A stretch of DNA of 19,082 nt from Sandaracinobacteroides sp041909755 (GTDB lineage: Bacteria; Pseudomonadota; Alphaproteobacteria; Sphingomonadales; Sphingomonadaceae), in the NCBI RefSeq assembly GCF_041909755.1, contig NZ_JAYRCW010000052.1:1-19082 (forward strand), read 5' to 3'. Positions 7,042 to 13,643 of the stretch are shown piece after piece. How positions within the stretch are numbered: position 1 is the first letter of the stretch; each line of letters starts with the position of its first letter. The translations under genes and the position numbers were made by a program. The notes below the pieces were generated by a model. That model did no database searches and was not told the DNA's origin. It saw nothing but the letters and a program-made list of their open reading frames with translations.

Positions 7042-9402
7042 TTACCCCCGCAGCACCGCGCCGACCTTGCCGGCGGCCGCCACGACAGCCTTGCCCACCG
7101 CCTCGATCTCGGCGTCGGTCAGCGTCTTTTCCACCGGCTGCAGCGTCACCGTCACGGCCAGGCTCACCTGCCCGTCGCCCACGCCCGCACCGGCGAAGCG
7201 GTCGAACAGCCGCGCATCCACGATCAGCTGCTTGTCGGCGCCCTTCACCGCGCGCACCAGCGCTTCGGCCTGCACGGTTTCCGGCACCAGGAAGGCAAAG
7301 TCGCGCGTCACCGGCTGCAGGGCCGGCGGGCTGAAGGCCGGGCGCGCCCGCTTCCCCCGCCGCTCCGGCACGGCATCCAGATGGATTTCCGCCGCAGCCG
7401 CGCCCGGCAGGTCGCCCAGCACGTCGGGATGCAGCTCGCCGAATTCGGCCAGCACCACCTTGCCCAGCACCAGCTTCGCAGAGCGTCCGGGATGATAATG
7501 GCCGCTGGCCGGCTGCACCGTCTGCAACCGCTCCACCGGCGCGCCCGCCGCCGTCAGCACGGCGATCACCTCGGCCTTCACGTCGAAGGCGTCAAAGCTC
7601 CGCGCCTTGCCCGTCTGCCAGCCCTTCGGCTGCGCCTCGCCTGCCAGCAGCAGCGACAGCGTCGGCCGCTCCCCGTCCGGCAGATAACGGCGCCCATATT
7701 GGAAGAAGCGCACGCCGGCCGCACCGCGCGCCAGGTTGCGCTCCGCCGCCGCCACCAGCCCCGGCAGCAGCGAGGTGCGCATCACCGCCAGTTCGGCAGA
7801 CAGGGGATTGTCCAGCTTCCAGTGAAAACCGCCGAACTTCGCGGCCTCGGCTTCGGAAATGAAGCTCCAGGTGATCGCCTCGTCCAGCCCGCGCGAAGCC
7901 AGCAGCCGCTTGCACCGGCGCTCCAGCTTCTGGGCAGCGGTCGCGGTGGGCGTCGCCACGCCGTCCACCCGCGGCAGCGGCACAGACTGCACCTTGTCCA
8001 GCCCGTGCAGCCGCACGACTTCCTCGACAAGATCGGCCGCCCCGTCCACGTCGCGCCGCCAGCTCGGCACCGTCACATCCCAGGGAACATCGCCCGAAAC
8101 GCCAAAGCCCAGCCGCTCCAGAATTGCCTTCTGCTCCGCCACAGACACATCCAGCCCGCCCAGCGCCAGCGTCCGCGCCGGATCGAACCGCACCGTCTTC
8201 GCCACGATCGGCGCCGCACCCGCCCTGGCGATGTCCGAAACGCGTCCCCCACACAGCCCGGCCACCATCGCGGCCGCCAGGTTCAGCCCCGGCTCCACGA
8301 ACGCCGGATCAACGCCCCGCTCAAAGCGGGACCGCGCGTCCGATGTCAGCCCCAGCGCGCGCCCGGTCTCCCCGATCCGCGCCGGATCGAAATAGGCCGC
8401 CTCGATCAGCACATCGGTCGTCGTGTCCGAAACGCCCGATTCCATGCCGCCCATGATGCCGCCGATGTCATGCACATGCGCCTCGTCGGCGATCACGGTC
8501 ATGCCCTCGTCCAGCGCATAGGTCTTGCCGTTCAGCGCCTCCAGCGTTTCGCCCGCCTTCGCCCGGCGCGCCACCAGCCCGCCCTTCAGCTTCGCCACAT
8601 CATAGACATGCAGCGGCCGGCCATGGCCGATGGCGAAATAGTTGGTCACGTCCACCAGCGCGGAAATCGGCCGCAGCCCCGCCTTCGTCAGCAGGTCCTG
8701 CAACCATTGCGGCGAAGGCCCGTTCGCCACCCCGGAAACCGATCGCGCATAAAAGGCCGGGCAGCCTTCGGGATCGTCGGTGCGTACCCCCACCGCGACC
8801 GGCCCGCCTTCCGCCAGCACCGGCGGCGTCAACGGCTTCAGCGCCCCCAGCCCGGCCGCCGCCAGATCGCGGGCGATGCCGTAAACCCCCATGCAGTCCT
8901 GCCGGTTCGGCGTGATCGCCACCTCGAACACGGGATCGTCCAGCCCGGCCCAGGCCGCAAACGCCGCGCCCACCGGCGCGTCGGCCGGCAGCTCGATGAT
9001 GCCGTCATGGTCGTCGCCCAGCAGCAGTTCCCGGTTGGAACACATCATGCCGTTGGATTCGACACCCCGGATCGCGGCCACCTTCAGCACCACGTCCAGC
9101 CCCGGCACATGCGCGCCCGGGGGGCCGAACACCCCCACCAGCCCAGCACGCGCGTTCGGCGCGCCGCACACCACCTGAAGCCCGGCCCCGGCGCCGGTAT
9201 CGACAGACAGAACCTGCAGCTTGTCGGCCTGCGGGTGCCGCTCCGCCGTCAGCACCTTCGCGATCACGAAGGGCTTCAGTGCGTCGGCCGGGTTTTCCAC
9301 CCCTTCCACCTCCAGCCCCAGCCGCGTCATCGCGGCCGCCAGGTCTTCGGCGGTCGCCGTCGTCTCCAGATAGCGCTTCAGCCAGCTCAACGGAAATTTC
9401 AT
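7042..9402 (-). CDS. pheT: Phenylalanyl-tRNA synthetase beta subunit
   Basis: PheT is the beta subunit of the (alpha-beta)2 enzyme that charges tRNA-Phe, including editing of mischarged Tyr. The protein has 786 residues, the normal length. Domains in order: the N-terminal MKFPLSWLKRYL segment; an EMAP-II/tRNA-binding OB fold (about 40-150: AERHPQADKLQVLSVDTG, VVCGAPNARAG, SNGMMCSNRELLLGDDHDGI); the B3/B4 editing domain (ITPNRQDCMGVYGIARDL, LVDVTNYFAIGHGRPLHVYD); the B5 domain; the inactive class II core-like domain (TSLLPGLVAAAERNLARG, FFQYGRRY); and the C-terminal FDX-ACB anticodon-binding domain (PVTRDFAFLVPE to the end). It overlaps pheS by ATGA, and GGGAG lies a few bases before its ATG, inside pheS. 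The coupling should keep the two subunits equimolar. Confidence 0.98.
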   Translation of the reverse strand: MKFPLSWLKRYLETTATAEDLAAAMTRLGLEVEGVENPADALKPFVIAKVLTAERHPQADKLQVLSVDTGAGAGLQVVCGAPNARAGLVGVFGPPGAHVPGLDVVLKVAAIRGVESNGMMCSNRELLLGDDHDGIIELPADAPVGAAFAAWAGLDDPVFEVAITPNRQDCMGVYGIARDLAAAGLGALKPLTPPVLAEGGPVAVGVRTDDPEGCPAFYARSVSGVANGPSPQWLQDLLTKAGLRPISALVDVTNYFAIGHGRPLHVYDVAKLKGGLVARRAKAGETLEALNGKTYALDEGMTVIADEAHVHDIGGIMGGMESGVSDTTTDVLIEAAYFDPARIGETGRALGLTSDARSRFERGVDPAFVEPGLNLAAAMVAGLCGGRVSDIARAGAAPIVAKTVRFDPARTLALGGLDVSVAEQKAILERLGFGVSGDVPWDVTVPSWRRDVDGAADLVEEVVRLHGLDKVQSVPLPRVDGVATPTATAAQKLERRCKRLLASRGLDEAITWSFISEAEAAKFGGFHWKLDNPLSAELAVMRTSLLPGLVAAAERNLARGAAGVRFFQYGRRYLPDGERPTLSLLLAGEAQPKGWQTGKARSFDAFDVKAEVIAVLTAAGAPVERLQTVQPASGHYHPGRSAKLVLGKVVLAEFGELHPDVLGDLPGAAAAEIHLDAVPERRGKRARPAFSPPALQPVTRDFAFLVPETVQAEALVRAVKGADKQLIVDARLFDRFAGAGVGDGQVSLAVTVTLQPVEKTLTDAEIEAVGKAVVAAAGKVGAVLRG

Positions 9403-10472
9403 GCGCCCACTCCCGCAGACAGGGTCGGCACGTCGAGCGCCGCAAAGCCGAAATGCTTCAGCCAGCGAAGGTCCGCGTCAAAGAAGGCGCGCAAATCCGT
9501 CATCCCATATTTCAGCATGGCCAGCCGATCGATGCCGCAGCCAAAGGCAAAGCCCTGCCACTCGTCCGGATCCAGCCCGCAGTTTTCCAGCACCCGGCGA
9601 TGCACCATGCCCGCGCCCAGGATCTCCATCCAGGAAGACGTCCCGCCGATCTTCAGCGTGCCGCCCTCCCACGAACAGCCGACATCCACTTCCACCCCCG
9701 GTTCGGTGAAGGGAAAGAAGCTCGGCCGCAGCCGCAGCGTCACGTCATCCACCTCGAAGAAGGCCTTCACGAAGGTCTCCAGCGTCCATTTCAGATGCCC
9801 CATATGGATGCCCCGGTCGATCACCAGCCCCTCCACCTGGTGGAACATCGGCGTGTGGGTGGCATCCGAATCGGATCGGTAAACCCGCCCCGGCGCAATG
9901 ATGCGGATGGGCGGCTTCCCGGCCATCATCGTGCGGATCTGCACCGGGGAGGTGTGGGTGCGCAGCACCATCCTTTCACCGCCACCATCCGGCGTCGCAT
10001 AGAAGGTGTCGTGCATCGCCCGCGCCGGATGCTCGGGCGGAATGTTCAGCGCGGTGAAATTGTGCCAGTCGCTCTCGATCTCCGGCCCCTCGGCCACCGC
10101 AAACCCCAGGTCCGCGAAGATCTCCGACAGCTCGTCCATCACCTGGCTGATCGGATGCACGCTGCCCGCCACCAGCGGCGCGGCCGGCAACGACATGTCG
10201 ATCCGCTCCGCCGCCAGCCGCGCGGTCAGCGCCGCCTTCCCCAGATCGGCCTTCTTCGTCTCCAGCGCCCCGGAAACAGCTTCCCGCAGGGCCTGATAGA
10301 CTGGCGCCACCGTCAGCCGCTCCTCGGGCGGCAGTCCGCCCAGGCTCTTCATCAACTGGGTGATCGTGCCGGATTTGCCAAGCGCGGCCACGCGCACGGC
10401 CTCCAGCGCCTCCAGCGTGTCGGCGGCGGCAATCTGGGCGAGGGTTTCGCCGCGAAGGGCGTCGGTGCTCAC
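9399..10472 (-). CDS. pheS: Phenylalanyl-tRNA synthetase alpha subunit
   Basis: PheS is the catalytic alpha subunit that activates phenylalanine and transfers it to tRNA-Phe. The 357-residue protein has an N-terminal coiled-coil for tRNA contact (about 1-90), then the class II core. Seen in the core: HPISQVMDELSEIFADLGF (motif 1 region), THTSPVQIRTMM, APGRVYRSDSDATHTPMFHQVEGL (motif 2 region), FFPFTEPGVEVDV, and GCGIDRLAMLKYG (motif 3). The first codon is GTG at 10472, with AGGAAC about eight bases upstream. No in-frame ATG lies nearby, so the GTG start is well supported. It follows the rplT terminator by about 70 nt. It may be expressed by read-through or by its own promoter, which I could not identify. 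Confidence 0.98.
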   Translation of the reverse strand: MSTDALRGETLAQIAAADTLEALEAVRVAALGKSGTITQLMKSLGGLPPEERLTVAPVYQALREAVSGALETKKADLGKAALTARLAAERIDMSLPAAPLVAGSVHPISQVMDELSEIFADLGFAVAEGPEIESDWHNFTALNIPPEHPARAMHDTFYATPDGGGERMVLRTHTSPVQIRTMMAGKPPIRIIAPGRVYRSDSDATHTPMFHQVEGLVIDRGIHMGHLKWTLETFVKAFFEVDDVTLRLRPSFFPFTEPGVEVDVGCSWEGGTLKIGGTSSWMEILGAGMVHRRVLENCGLDPDEWQGFAFGCGIDRLAMLKYGMTDLRAFFDADLRWLKHFGFAALDVPTLSAGVGA

Positions 10473-10544
10473 GGGCTTGTTCCTATGCTCTGTCGGTCGC
10501 GCGGCGGGTTAGCGGGGCGGGCCGGAAAACGAAAGCGGGGGGCG

Positions 10545-10590
10545 CAAAAACAAAGGGGCGCGGGAAGGCCCAAAGCCTTCCCGCGCCCCT
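10545..10590 (-). terminator. Strong intrinsic terminator after rplT
   Basis: On the minus strand a perfect 16-bp stem (arms 10575-10590 and 10554-10569) closes a five-base loop and is followed by TTTGTTTTT. It begins 27 nt after the rplT stop. It separates the ribosomal-protein pair from pheST, which probably makes pheST expression depend on read-through or on a separate promoter. Confidence 0.9.
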
Positions 10591-10616
10591 CATGTCCTCA
10601 TGCAGGTCGCGCGAGA

Positions 10617-10976
10617 TCAGGCCTTGGCGCCAGCCATCACCTGGTCAAACACGGCCTTGAACGCCGCCGGCTCGTTCATGGCGAGGTCGGCCAGAACCTT
10701 GCGGTCCAGCTCCAGGCCAGAGTTCGAGAGCGCGTGCATGAACGCCGAATAGGTCACGCCCTGCTCGCGGGTCGCCGCATTGATCCGCTGGATCCAAAGC
10801 GCCCGGAAGCTCCGCTTCTTAACCTTGCGGTCGCGATACGCATATTGGCCGGCCTTCTCGACCGCCTGCCGCGCGATGCGGATGGTGTTCTTGCGACGGC
10901 CATAATAGCCCTTCGCCTGTTCAAGAACGCGCTTATGACGCGCACGGGCGGTAACGCCCCTCTTCACACGTGCCAT
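10617..10976 (-). CDS. rplT: 50S ribosomal protein L20
   Basis: L20 is a primary 23S rRNA-binding protein needed for early 50S assembly. The 119-residue sequence has the typical very basic N-terminal extension (MARVKRGVTARARHKRVLEQAKGYYG) and the globular part with SFRALWIQRINAATREQGVTYSAFM and LNRKVLADLA-type ending. Length is normal. TAAGGAG precedes the ATG. It lies 12 nt behind rpmI, the conserved L35-L20 pair. infC, which heads this operon in many bacteria, is not adjacent. Confidence 0.98.
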   Translation of the reverse strand: MARVKRGVTARARHKRVLEQAKGYYGRRKNTIRIARQAVEKAGQYAYRDRKVKKRSFRALWIQRINAATREQGVTYSAFMHALSNSGLELDRKVLADLAMNEPAAFKAVFDQVMAGAKA

Positions 10977-10988
10977 GTACCGGGCTCC

Positions 10989-11192
10989 TTACTTCAGGCC
11001 ATAGGGGGCCCAGGCGACCACCCGGGCCGTATCGGCCTCGGACAGAACGCTGGTGCCGCGGTTCTGGCGGATATATTTTCCGTTGTGGCTGATCAGGCGG
11101 TGGCGCTTGCCGGCCACACCATGCTTGATCTTGCCGGTCGCGGTGATCTTGAAGCGCTTCTTCACACCGCTCTTGGTCTTCAGCTTGGGCAT
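10989..11192 (-). CDS. rpmI: 50S ribosomal protein L35
   Basis: L35 is a small late-binding 50S protein. The 67-residue sequence MPKLKTKSGVKKRF...ITATGKIK...RHRLISHNGK is the standard family pattern, with TSVLSEADTARVVAWAPYGLK at the end. The start at 11192 is set by the conserved N-terminus and by AAGGAG seven bases upstream. The open frame continues farther upstream, but only as non-homologous sequence. It is the first gene of the rpmI-rplT unit. No obvious L20-binding pseudoknot leader was recognised. Confidence 0.97.
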   Translation of the reverse strand: MPKLKTKSGVKKRFKITATGKIKHGVAGKRHRLISHNGKYIRQNRGTSVLSEADTARVVAWAPYGLK

Positions 11193-11301
11193 TTCGGCTC
11201 CTTTCGTTCCCCTCGCGGGGATTGGGGCGAGTTCAGGATCAGCCACGGCAGCCCATGTTCGCCGGGCGGATCACAATCAGATCTCGCGATTGAAGCGCGG
11301 G

Positions 11302-11330
11302 GCTGTATTGATTTCTTCGCGTTTTTGCAA
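11302..11330 (-). promoter_or_regulatory. Tentative promoter for rpmI-rplT
   Basis: On the minus strand TTGCAA (11325-11330) is followed after 17 bases by TACAGC (11302-11307). Each hexamer is a mediocre match to the sigma-70 consensus. Position (110 nt before rpmI) and spacing are reasonable. It abuts repeat copy 1, so the repeat insertion would lie immediately upstream of the promoter. Confidence 0.25.
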
Positions 11331-11333
11331 GCG

Positions 11334-11828
11334 CCCTCAGACGCCGGCGCTCCGCATCCGCTCCCCTTGGCTTTCGCGCCACCCGGCGCGGCAGCCGGGA
11401 TTGCTTAAGCCCCTCAGGCGCCGGGCGGCGGGCATCCGCCCGCCTTGGCTTCCTCCGCTCCGCTCCGGGCGCGCAGTCGCGCTTGCGGCCGCTGTGCGGC
11501 CGGGATTGCTTAAGTCCCTCAAACGCCGGGCGGCGGGCATCCGCCCGCCTTGGCTTCCTCCGCTCCGCTCCGGGCGCGCAGTCGCGCTTGCGGCTGCTGC
11601 GCAGCCGGGATTGTCCACCGATGGATTTGGGCTGAAACACCCCGGCCGCAGGCCGCAAGGCCGACCGGCCGCCCGGAGCGAAGCGGAGGAAGCCAAGCGG
11701 AGCGGATGCGGAGCGCCCGGCGTCTGAGGGACCAAGGCAAAAACCGGCCGCGCAGCGGCCGCAAGGCCGACCGGCCGCCCGAGCTTATGCGAGGAAGCAA
11801 GCCGCCCGGATGGGCGGCGCCCGCAGGG
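11334..11828. repeat. Cluster of five ~100-bp structured repeats (3 direct, 2 inverted)
   Basis: The 648-nt gap between rpmI and clpS is filled by this cluster. Plus-orientation copies lie at 11334-11410 (shortened), 11411-11515 and 11516-11613 (last two nearly identical, period 105). Two inverted copies lie at 11643-11730 and 11745-11828. A 29-nt unique spacer (11614-11642) separates the two sets. Each copy starts with CCCTCA and shares CTTGGCTTCCTCCGCT. Each carries a terminal hairpin, and some a hairpin with an ATCC loop. Stems are kept by paired changes between copies. I see no ORF with real-gene character, no target-site duplication and no transposase. It resembles a non-autonomous, palindrome-rich interspersed repeat. 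It may also bring GC-rich structure that slows transcription leaving clpS. Confidence 0.85.
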
Positions 11829-11840
11829 ACCAGAAAAAAC

Positions 11841-12224
11841 TCACGCCTTTTCGACCGTGCACTGGAGGGGGTGCTGATGCTGCTTGGCGAAATCCATCAC
11901 CTGCGAAACCTTCGTTTCCGCCACCTCATAGGTGAAGATGCCGCACACCCCCACGCCGCGCTGATGCACATGCAGCATCACCCGCGTCGCATCCTCGATG
12001 CTCATCCGGAAAAAGCGCTGCAGCACATGCACCACGAACTCCATCGGGGTATAGTCGTCGTTCAGCATCAGCACCTTGTACAGCGAAGGCTTGCGCGTCT
12101 CCGTCCGCGTCCGCGTGACGACACCGGTTCCCGTCCCCGGGTCGCCGCCGGCGCCATCCTCCTCGCCGGAAGGCCCGCCCCGCACATCCATTGCCTGCAT
12201 TCCGCGCATGTCCAGATCGAACAT
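11841..12224 (-). CDS. clpS: ATP-dependent Clp protease adaptor ClpS
   Basis: ClpS binds proteins with destabilising N-terminal residues and hands them to ClpAP in the N-degron pathway. The core (about residues 48-127) shows the family motifs: KPSLYKVLMLNDDYTPMEFVVHVLQ (binding pocket with the N-D-D segment), FFRMSIEDATRVMLHVHQRG, and GVGVCGIFTYEVAETKVSQV. It is preceded by a low-complexity Gly/Thr/Arg N-terminal extension (GEEDGAGGDPGTGTGVVTRTRTETRKP). The first codon is uncertain. A GTG lies at 12233 and in-frame ATGs at 12224, 12209, 12200 and 12191, and none has a clear ribosome binding site. I chose the first ATG. clpA, which often follows clpS, is not next to it. Downstream is the repeat cluster instead. 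Confidence 0.93.
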   Translation of the reverse strand: MFDLDMRGMQAMDVRGGPSGEEDGAGGDPGTGTGVVTRTRTETRKPSLYKVLMLNDDYTPMEFVVHVLQRFFRMSIEDATRVMLHVHQRGVGVCGIFTYEVAETKVSQVMDFAKQHQHPLQCTVEKA

Positions 12225-12248
12225 CCTGCCCACGATCGTTGCACCGGG

Positions 12249-12293
12249 AACAGGCCCCGCCGCCCGCTGTCACGGCGCCGGCAAGGGCCTGTT
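12249..12293 (-). other. Inverted repeat in clpS leader
   Basis: AACAGGCCC (12249-12257) and GGGCCTGTT (12285-12293) are a perfect 9-bp inverted repeat with a 27-nt GC-rich loop that can fold further. It lies between the predicted clpS promoter and its start codon, so it should form in the mRNA leader. It could instead be a protein-binding site. Confidence 0.45.
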
Positions 12294-12301
12294 TATCCGC
12301 A

Positions 12302-12330
12302 GAGATAGTGGATGGCAGCCAGTGGGTCAA
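12302..12330 (-). promoter_or_regulatory. Predicted sigma-70 promoter of clpS
   Basis: On the minus strand TTGACC (12325-12330, 5/6 match to the -35 box) is followed after exactly 17 bases by TATCTC (12302-12307). It would give a leader of about 60-70 nt before the clpS ATG. Confidence 0.45.
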
Positions 12331-12346
12331 AGGTCCGTGCTGCAAT

Positions 12347-12368
12347 CGCCGCTTTCGGCGCAATTTTT
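12347..12368 (+). terminator. Hairpin plus T-tract in the clpS/efflux divergent region
   Basis: CGCCG-CTTT-CGGCG (12347-12360) is a perfect 5-bp stem with a four-base loop, followed by CAA and five T residues on the plus strand. No plus-strand gene lies upstream. It may be an attenuator in the leader of the efflux operon, or the end of a small plus-strand RNA. A chance structure is also possible because the stem is short. Confidence 0.35.
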
Positions 12369-12498
12369 CCGGCCCAGCCGTCCGATTTGTCGGATTTATC
12401 CGCACTTGCCGAACAGATGTTGCAATGCGTTCATCCTGCATCCATCTGCTCCGCACCTAGACTTCGACTCGTCCCCGGCCGGACCCGCCACAAGCCTC

Positions 12499-12503
12499 AG
12501 GAG
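12499..12503 (+). promoter_or_regulatory. Ribosome binding site that supports the TTG start of the adaptor
   Basis: AGGAG lies nine bases before TTG at 12513. It is the only good Shine-Dalgarno near the N-terminus, and it puts the signal peptide right at the start. Confidence 0.6.
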
Positions 12504-12512
12504 CCGCGCGCC

Positions 12513-13643
12513 TTGATCCGCACCCCCGACAGACTACGCCCCTTCCTTTTCCTGTCCGTCGCGGCCCTGTCGCTTTCAGGCTGTTCGCTGGTGGATTCGA
12601 TCACGGGCAAGTCCGGCGCCGCGGCCGAAAAGGGCGGAAACGCGAAGGGCGGGCCGGGCTCGCCGCCCGCCGTCGTGGTGGAAAAGGTCGCCTACACCCC
12701 GCTTGTCGATTCGATCGAGGCGGTCGGCACTGCCCGCGCCAACGAACAGGCCGATCTCAACTCCACCGTCACCGAACGGATCGATCGCATCAACTTCGCG
12801 GATGGCCAGTTCGTGCCGCGCGGCGCCGTCATCGCCGAACTGGTGCGCTCCGAACAGGGCGCCAACCTCAAGGAAAGCCAGGCCCGCCTCCGGGAAGCAG
12901 AGCTGCAGCTGGCGCGGCTGAAGCAGCTGCAAGGCCAGGGCTTCGCCACCAAGGCCCGGATCGACGAGCAGCAGGCCAGCGTCGATGTCGCCCGCGCGCA
13001 GACGCAGCAGGCCAGCTCGCAGATCGCCGACCGGGTGATCCGCGCCCCCTTCTCCGGCTATCTGTCGCTCCGCCGCATCTCGCCCGGCACGGTGGTGAAC
13101 GCCGGCACCACGGTCGCCACGATCGTCGATCATTCACGGATCAAGCTGGATTTCACCGTTCCCGAAACCTTCCTGCCCGCGCTGAAGCCGGGGCTCGAGA
13201 TCTCGGCCCGCGCCGCCGCCTTCCCCGGCGAGGAGTTCCGGGGCCGGATCGCCTCCATCGATCCGCTGGTCGATCCCGTCACCCGCGCGGCCACCGCGCG
13301 CGCCGTGCTGCCGAACCCCGATCTGCGCCTGCGCCCCGGCATGCTGATGACGGTCGATATCAAGTCCGACCCGCGCGACGCGCTGACGGTGCCGGAACTG
13401 GCCGTCGTGGGCGAAGGCAGCGGCGCCTATGTCTGGCGCGTCAGCGAAGACAATCAGGCGTCGCGCACCATCATCAGGGCCGGCACCCGCCGCGACGGCC
13501 GCGTGGAGGTGCTGGATGGCCTGAAGGCCGGCGAACGGGTGGTCGCCGAAGGCACGGTGAAGCTCCGCGGCCCCGGCCCGATCAAGCCGGTCGAGCGCGA
13601 AGCGGCGGCCAAGAACGCCCCCGAAGCGGTGCCGGCGGCATGA
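12513..13643 (+). CDS. RND efflux periplasmic adaptor (membrane-fusion lipoprotein)
   Basis: This protein links the inner-membrane RND pump to an outer-membrane channel. The 376-residue precursor starts at TTG and has a lipoprotein signal with lipobox LSGC (Cys24), so it is anchored in the inner membrane with the rest in the periplasm. After a Gly/Lys-rich linker come the barrel-sandwich/lipoyl halves (VGTARANEQADLNSTVTERI and APFSGYLSLRRISPGTVVN). A coiled-coil hairpin lies between them (about 113-160, ESQARLREAELQLARLKQLQ). Then follow a beta-barrel (LDFTVPETFLPALKPG, GRIASIDPLVDPVTRAATARA, LRLRPGMLMTV) and a membrane-proximal domain (LKAGERVVAEGTVKLRGPG). An in-frame ATG at 12312 adds about 67 residues of non-homologous sequence and buries the signal peptide, so I reject it. 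Its stop overlaps the pump start as ATGA. Confidence 0.92.
   Translation: MIRTPDRLRPFLFLSVAALSLSGCSLVDSITGKSGAAAEKGGNAKGGPGSPPAVVVEKVAYTPLVDSIEAVGTARANEQADLNSTVTERIDRINFADGQFVPRGAVIAELVRSEQGANLKESQARLREAELQLARLKQLQGQGFATKARIDEQQASVDVARAQTQQASSQIADRVIRAPFSGYLSLRRISPGTVVNAGTTVATIVDHSRIKLDFTVPETFLPALKPGLEISARAAAFPGEEFRGRIASIDPLVDPVTRAATARAVLPNPDLRLRPGMLMTVDIKSDPRDALTVPELAVVGEGSGAYVWRVSEDNQASRTIIRAGTRRDGRVEVLDGLKAGERVVAEGTVKLRGPGPIKPVEREAAAKNAPEAVPAA

Noticed and set aside
11053..11800. Several Pro/Arg/Ser-rich open frames over the repeat cluster on both strands
   Set aside because: They exist only because the GC-rich repeats lack stop codons. They have no ribosome binding site and the sequence constraint is on hairpins, not on codons.
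11334..11828. CRISPR-like array
   Set aside because: The units are contiguous, about 100 bp long, in both orientations and have no unique spacers of regular length.
12312..12512. N-terminal extension of the efflux adaptor from the ATG at 12312
   Set aside because: It would bury a clear lipoprotein signal peptide 67 residues inside the protein. The TTG at 12513 has a proper ribosome binding site.
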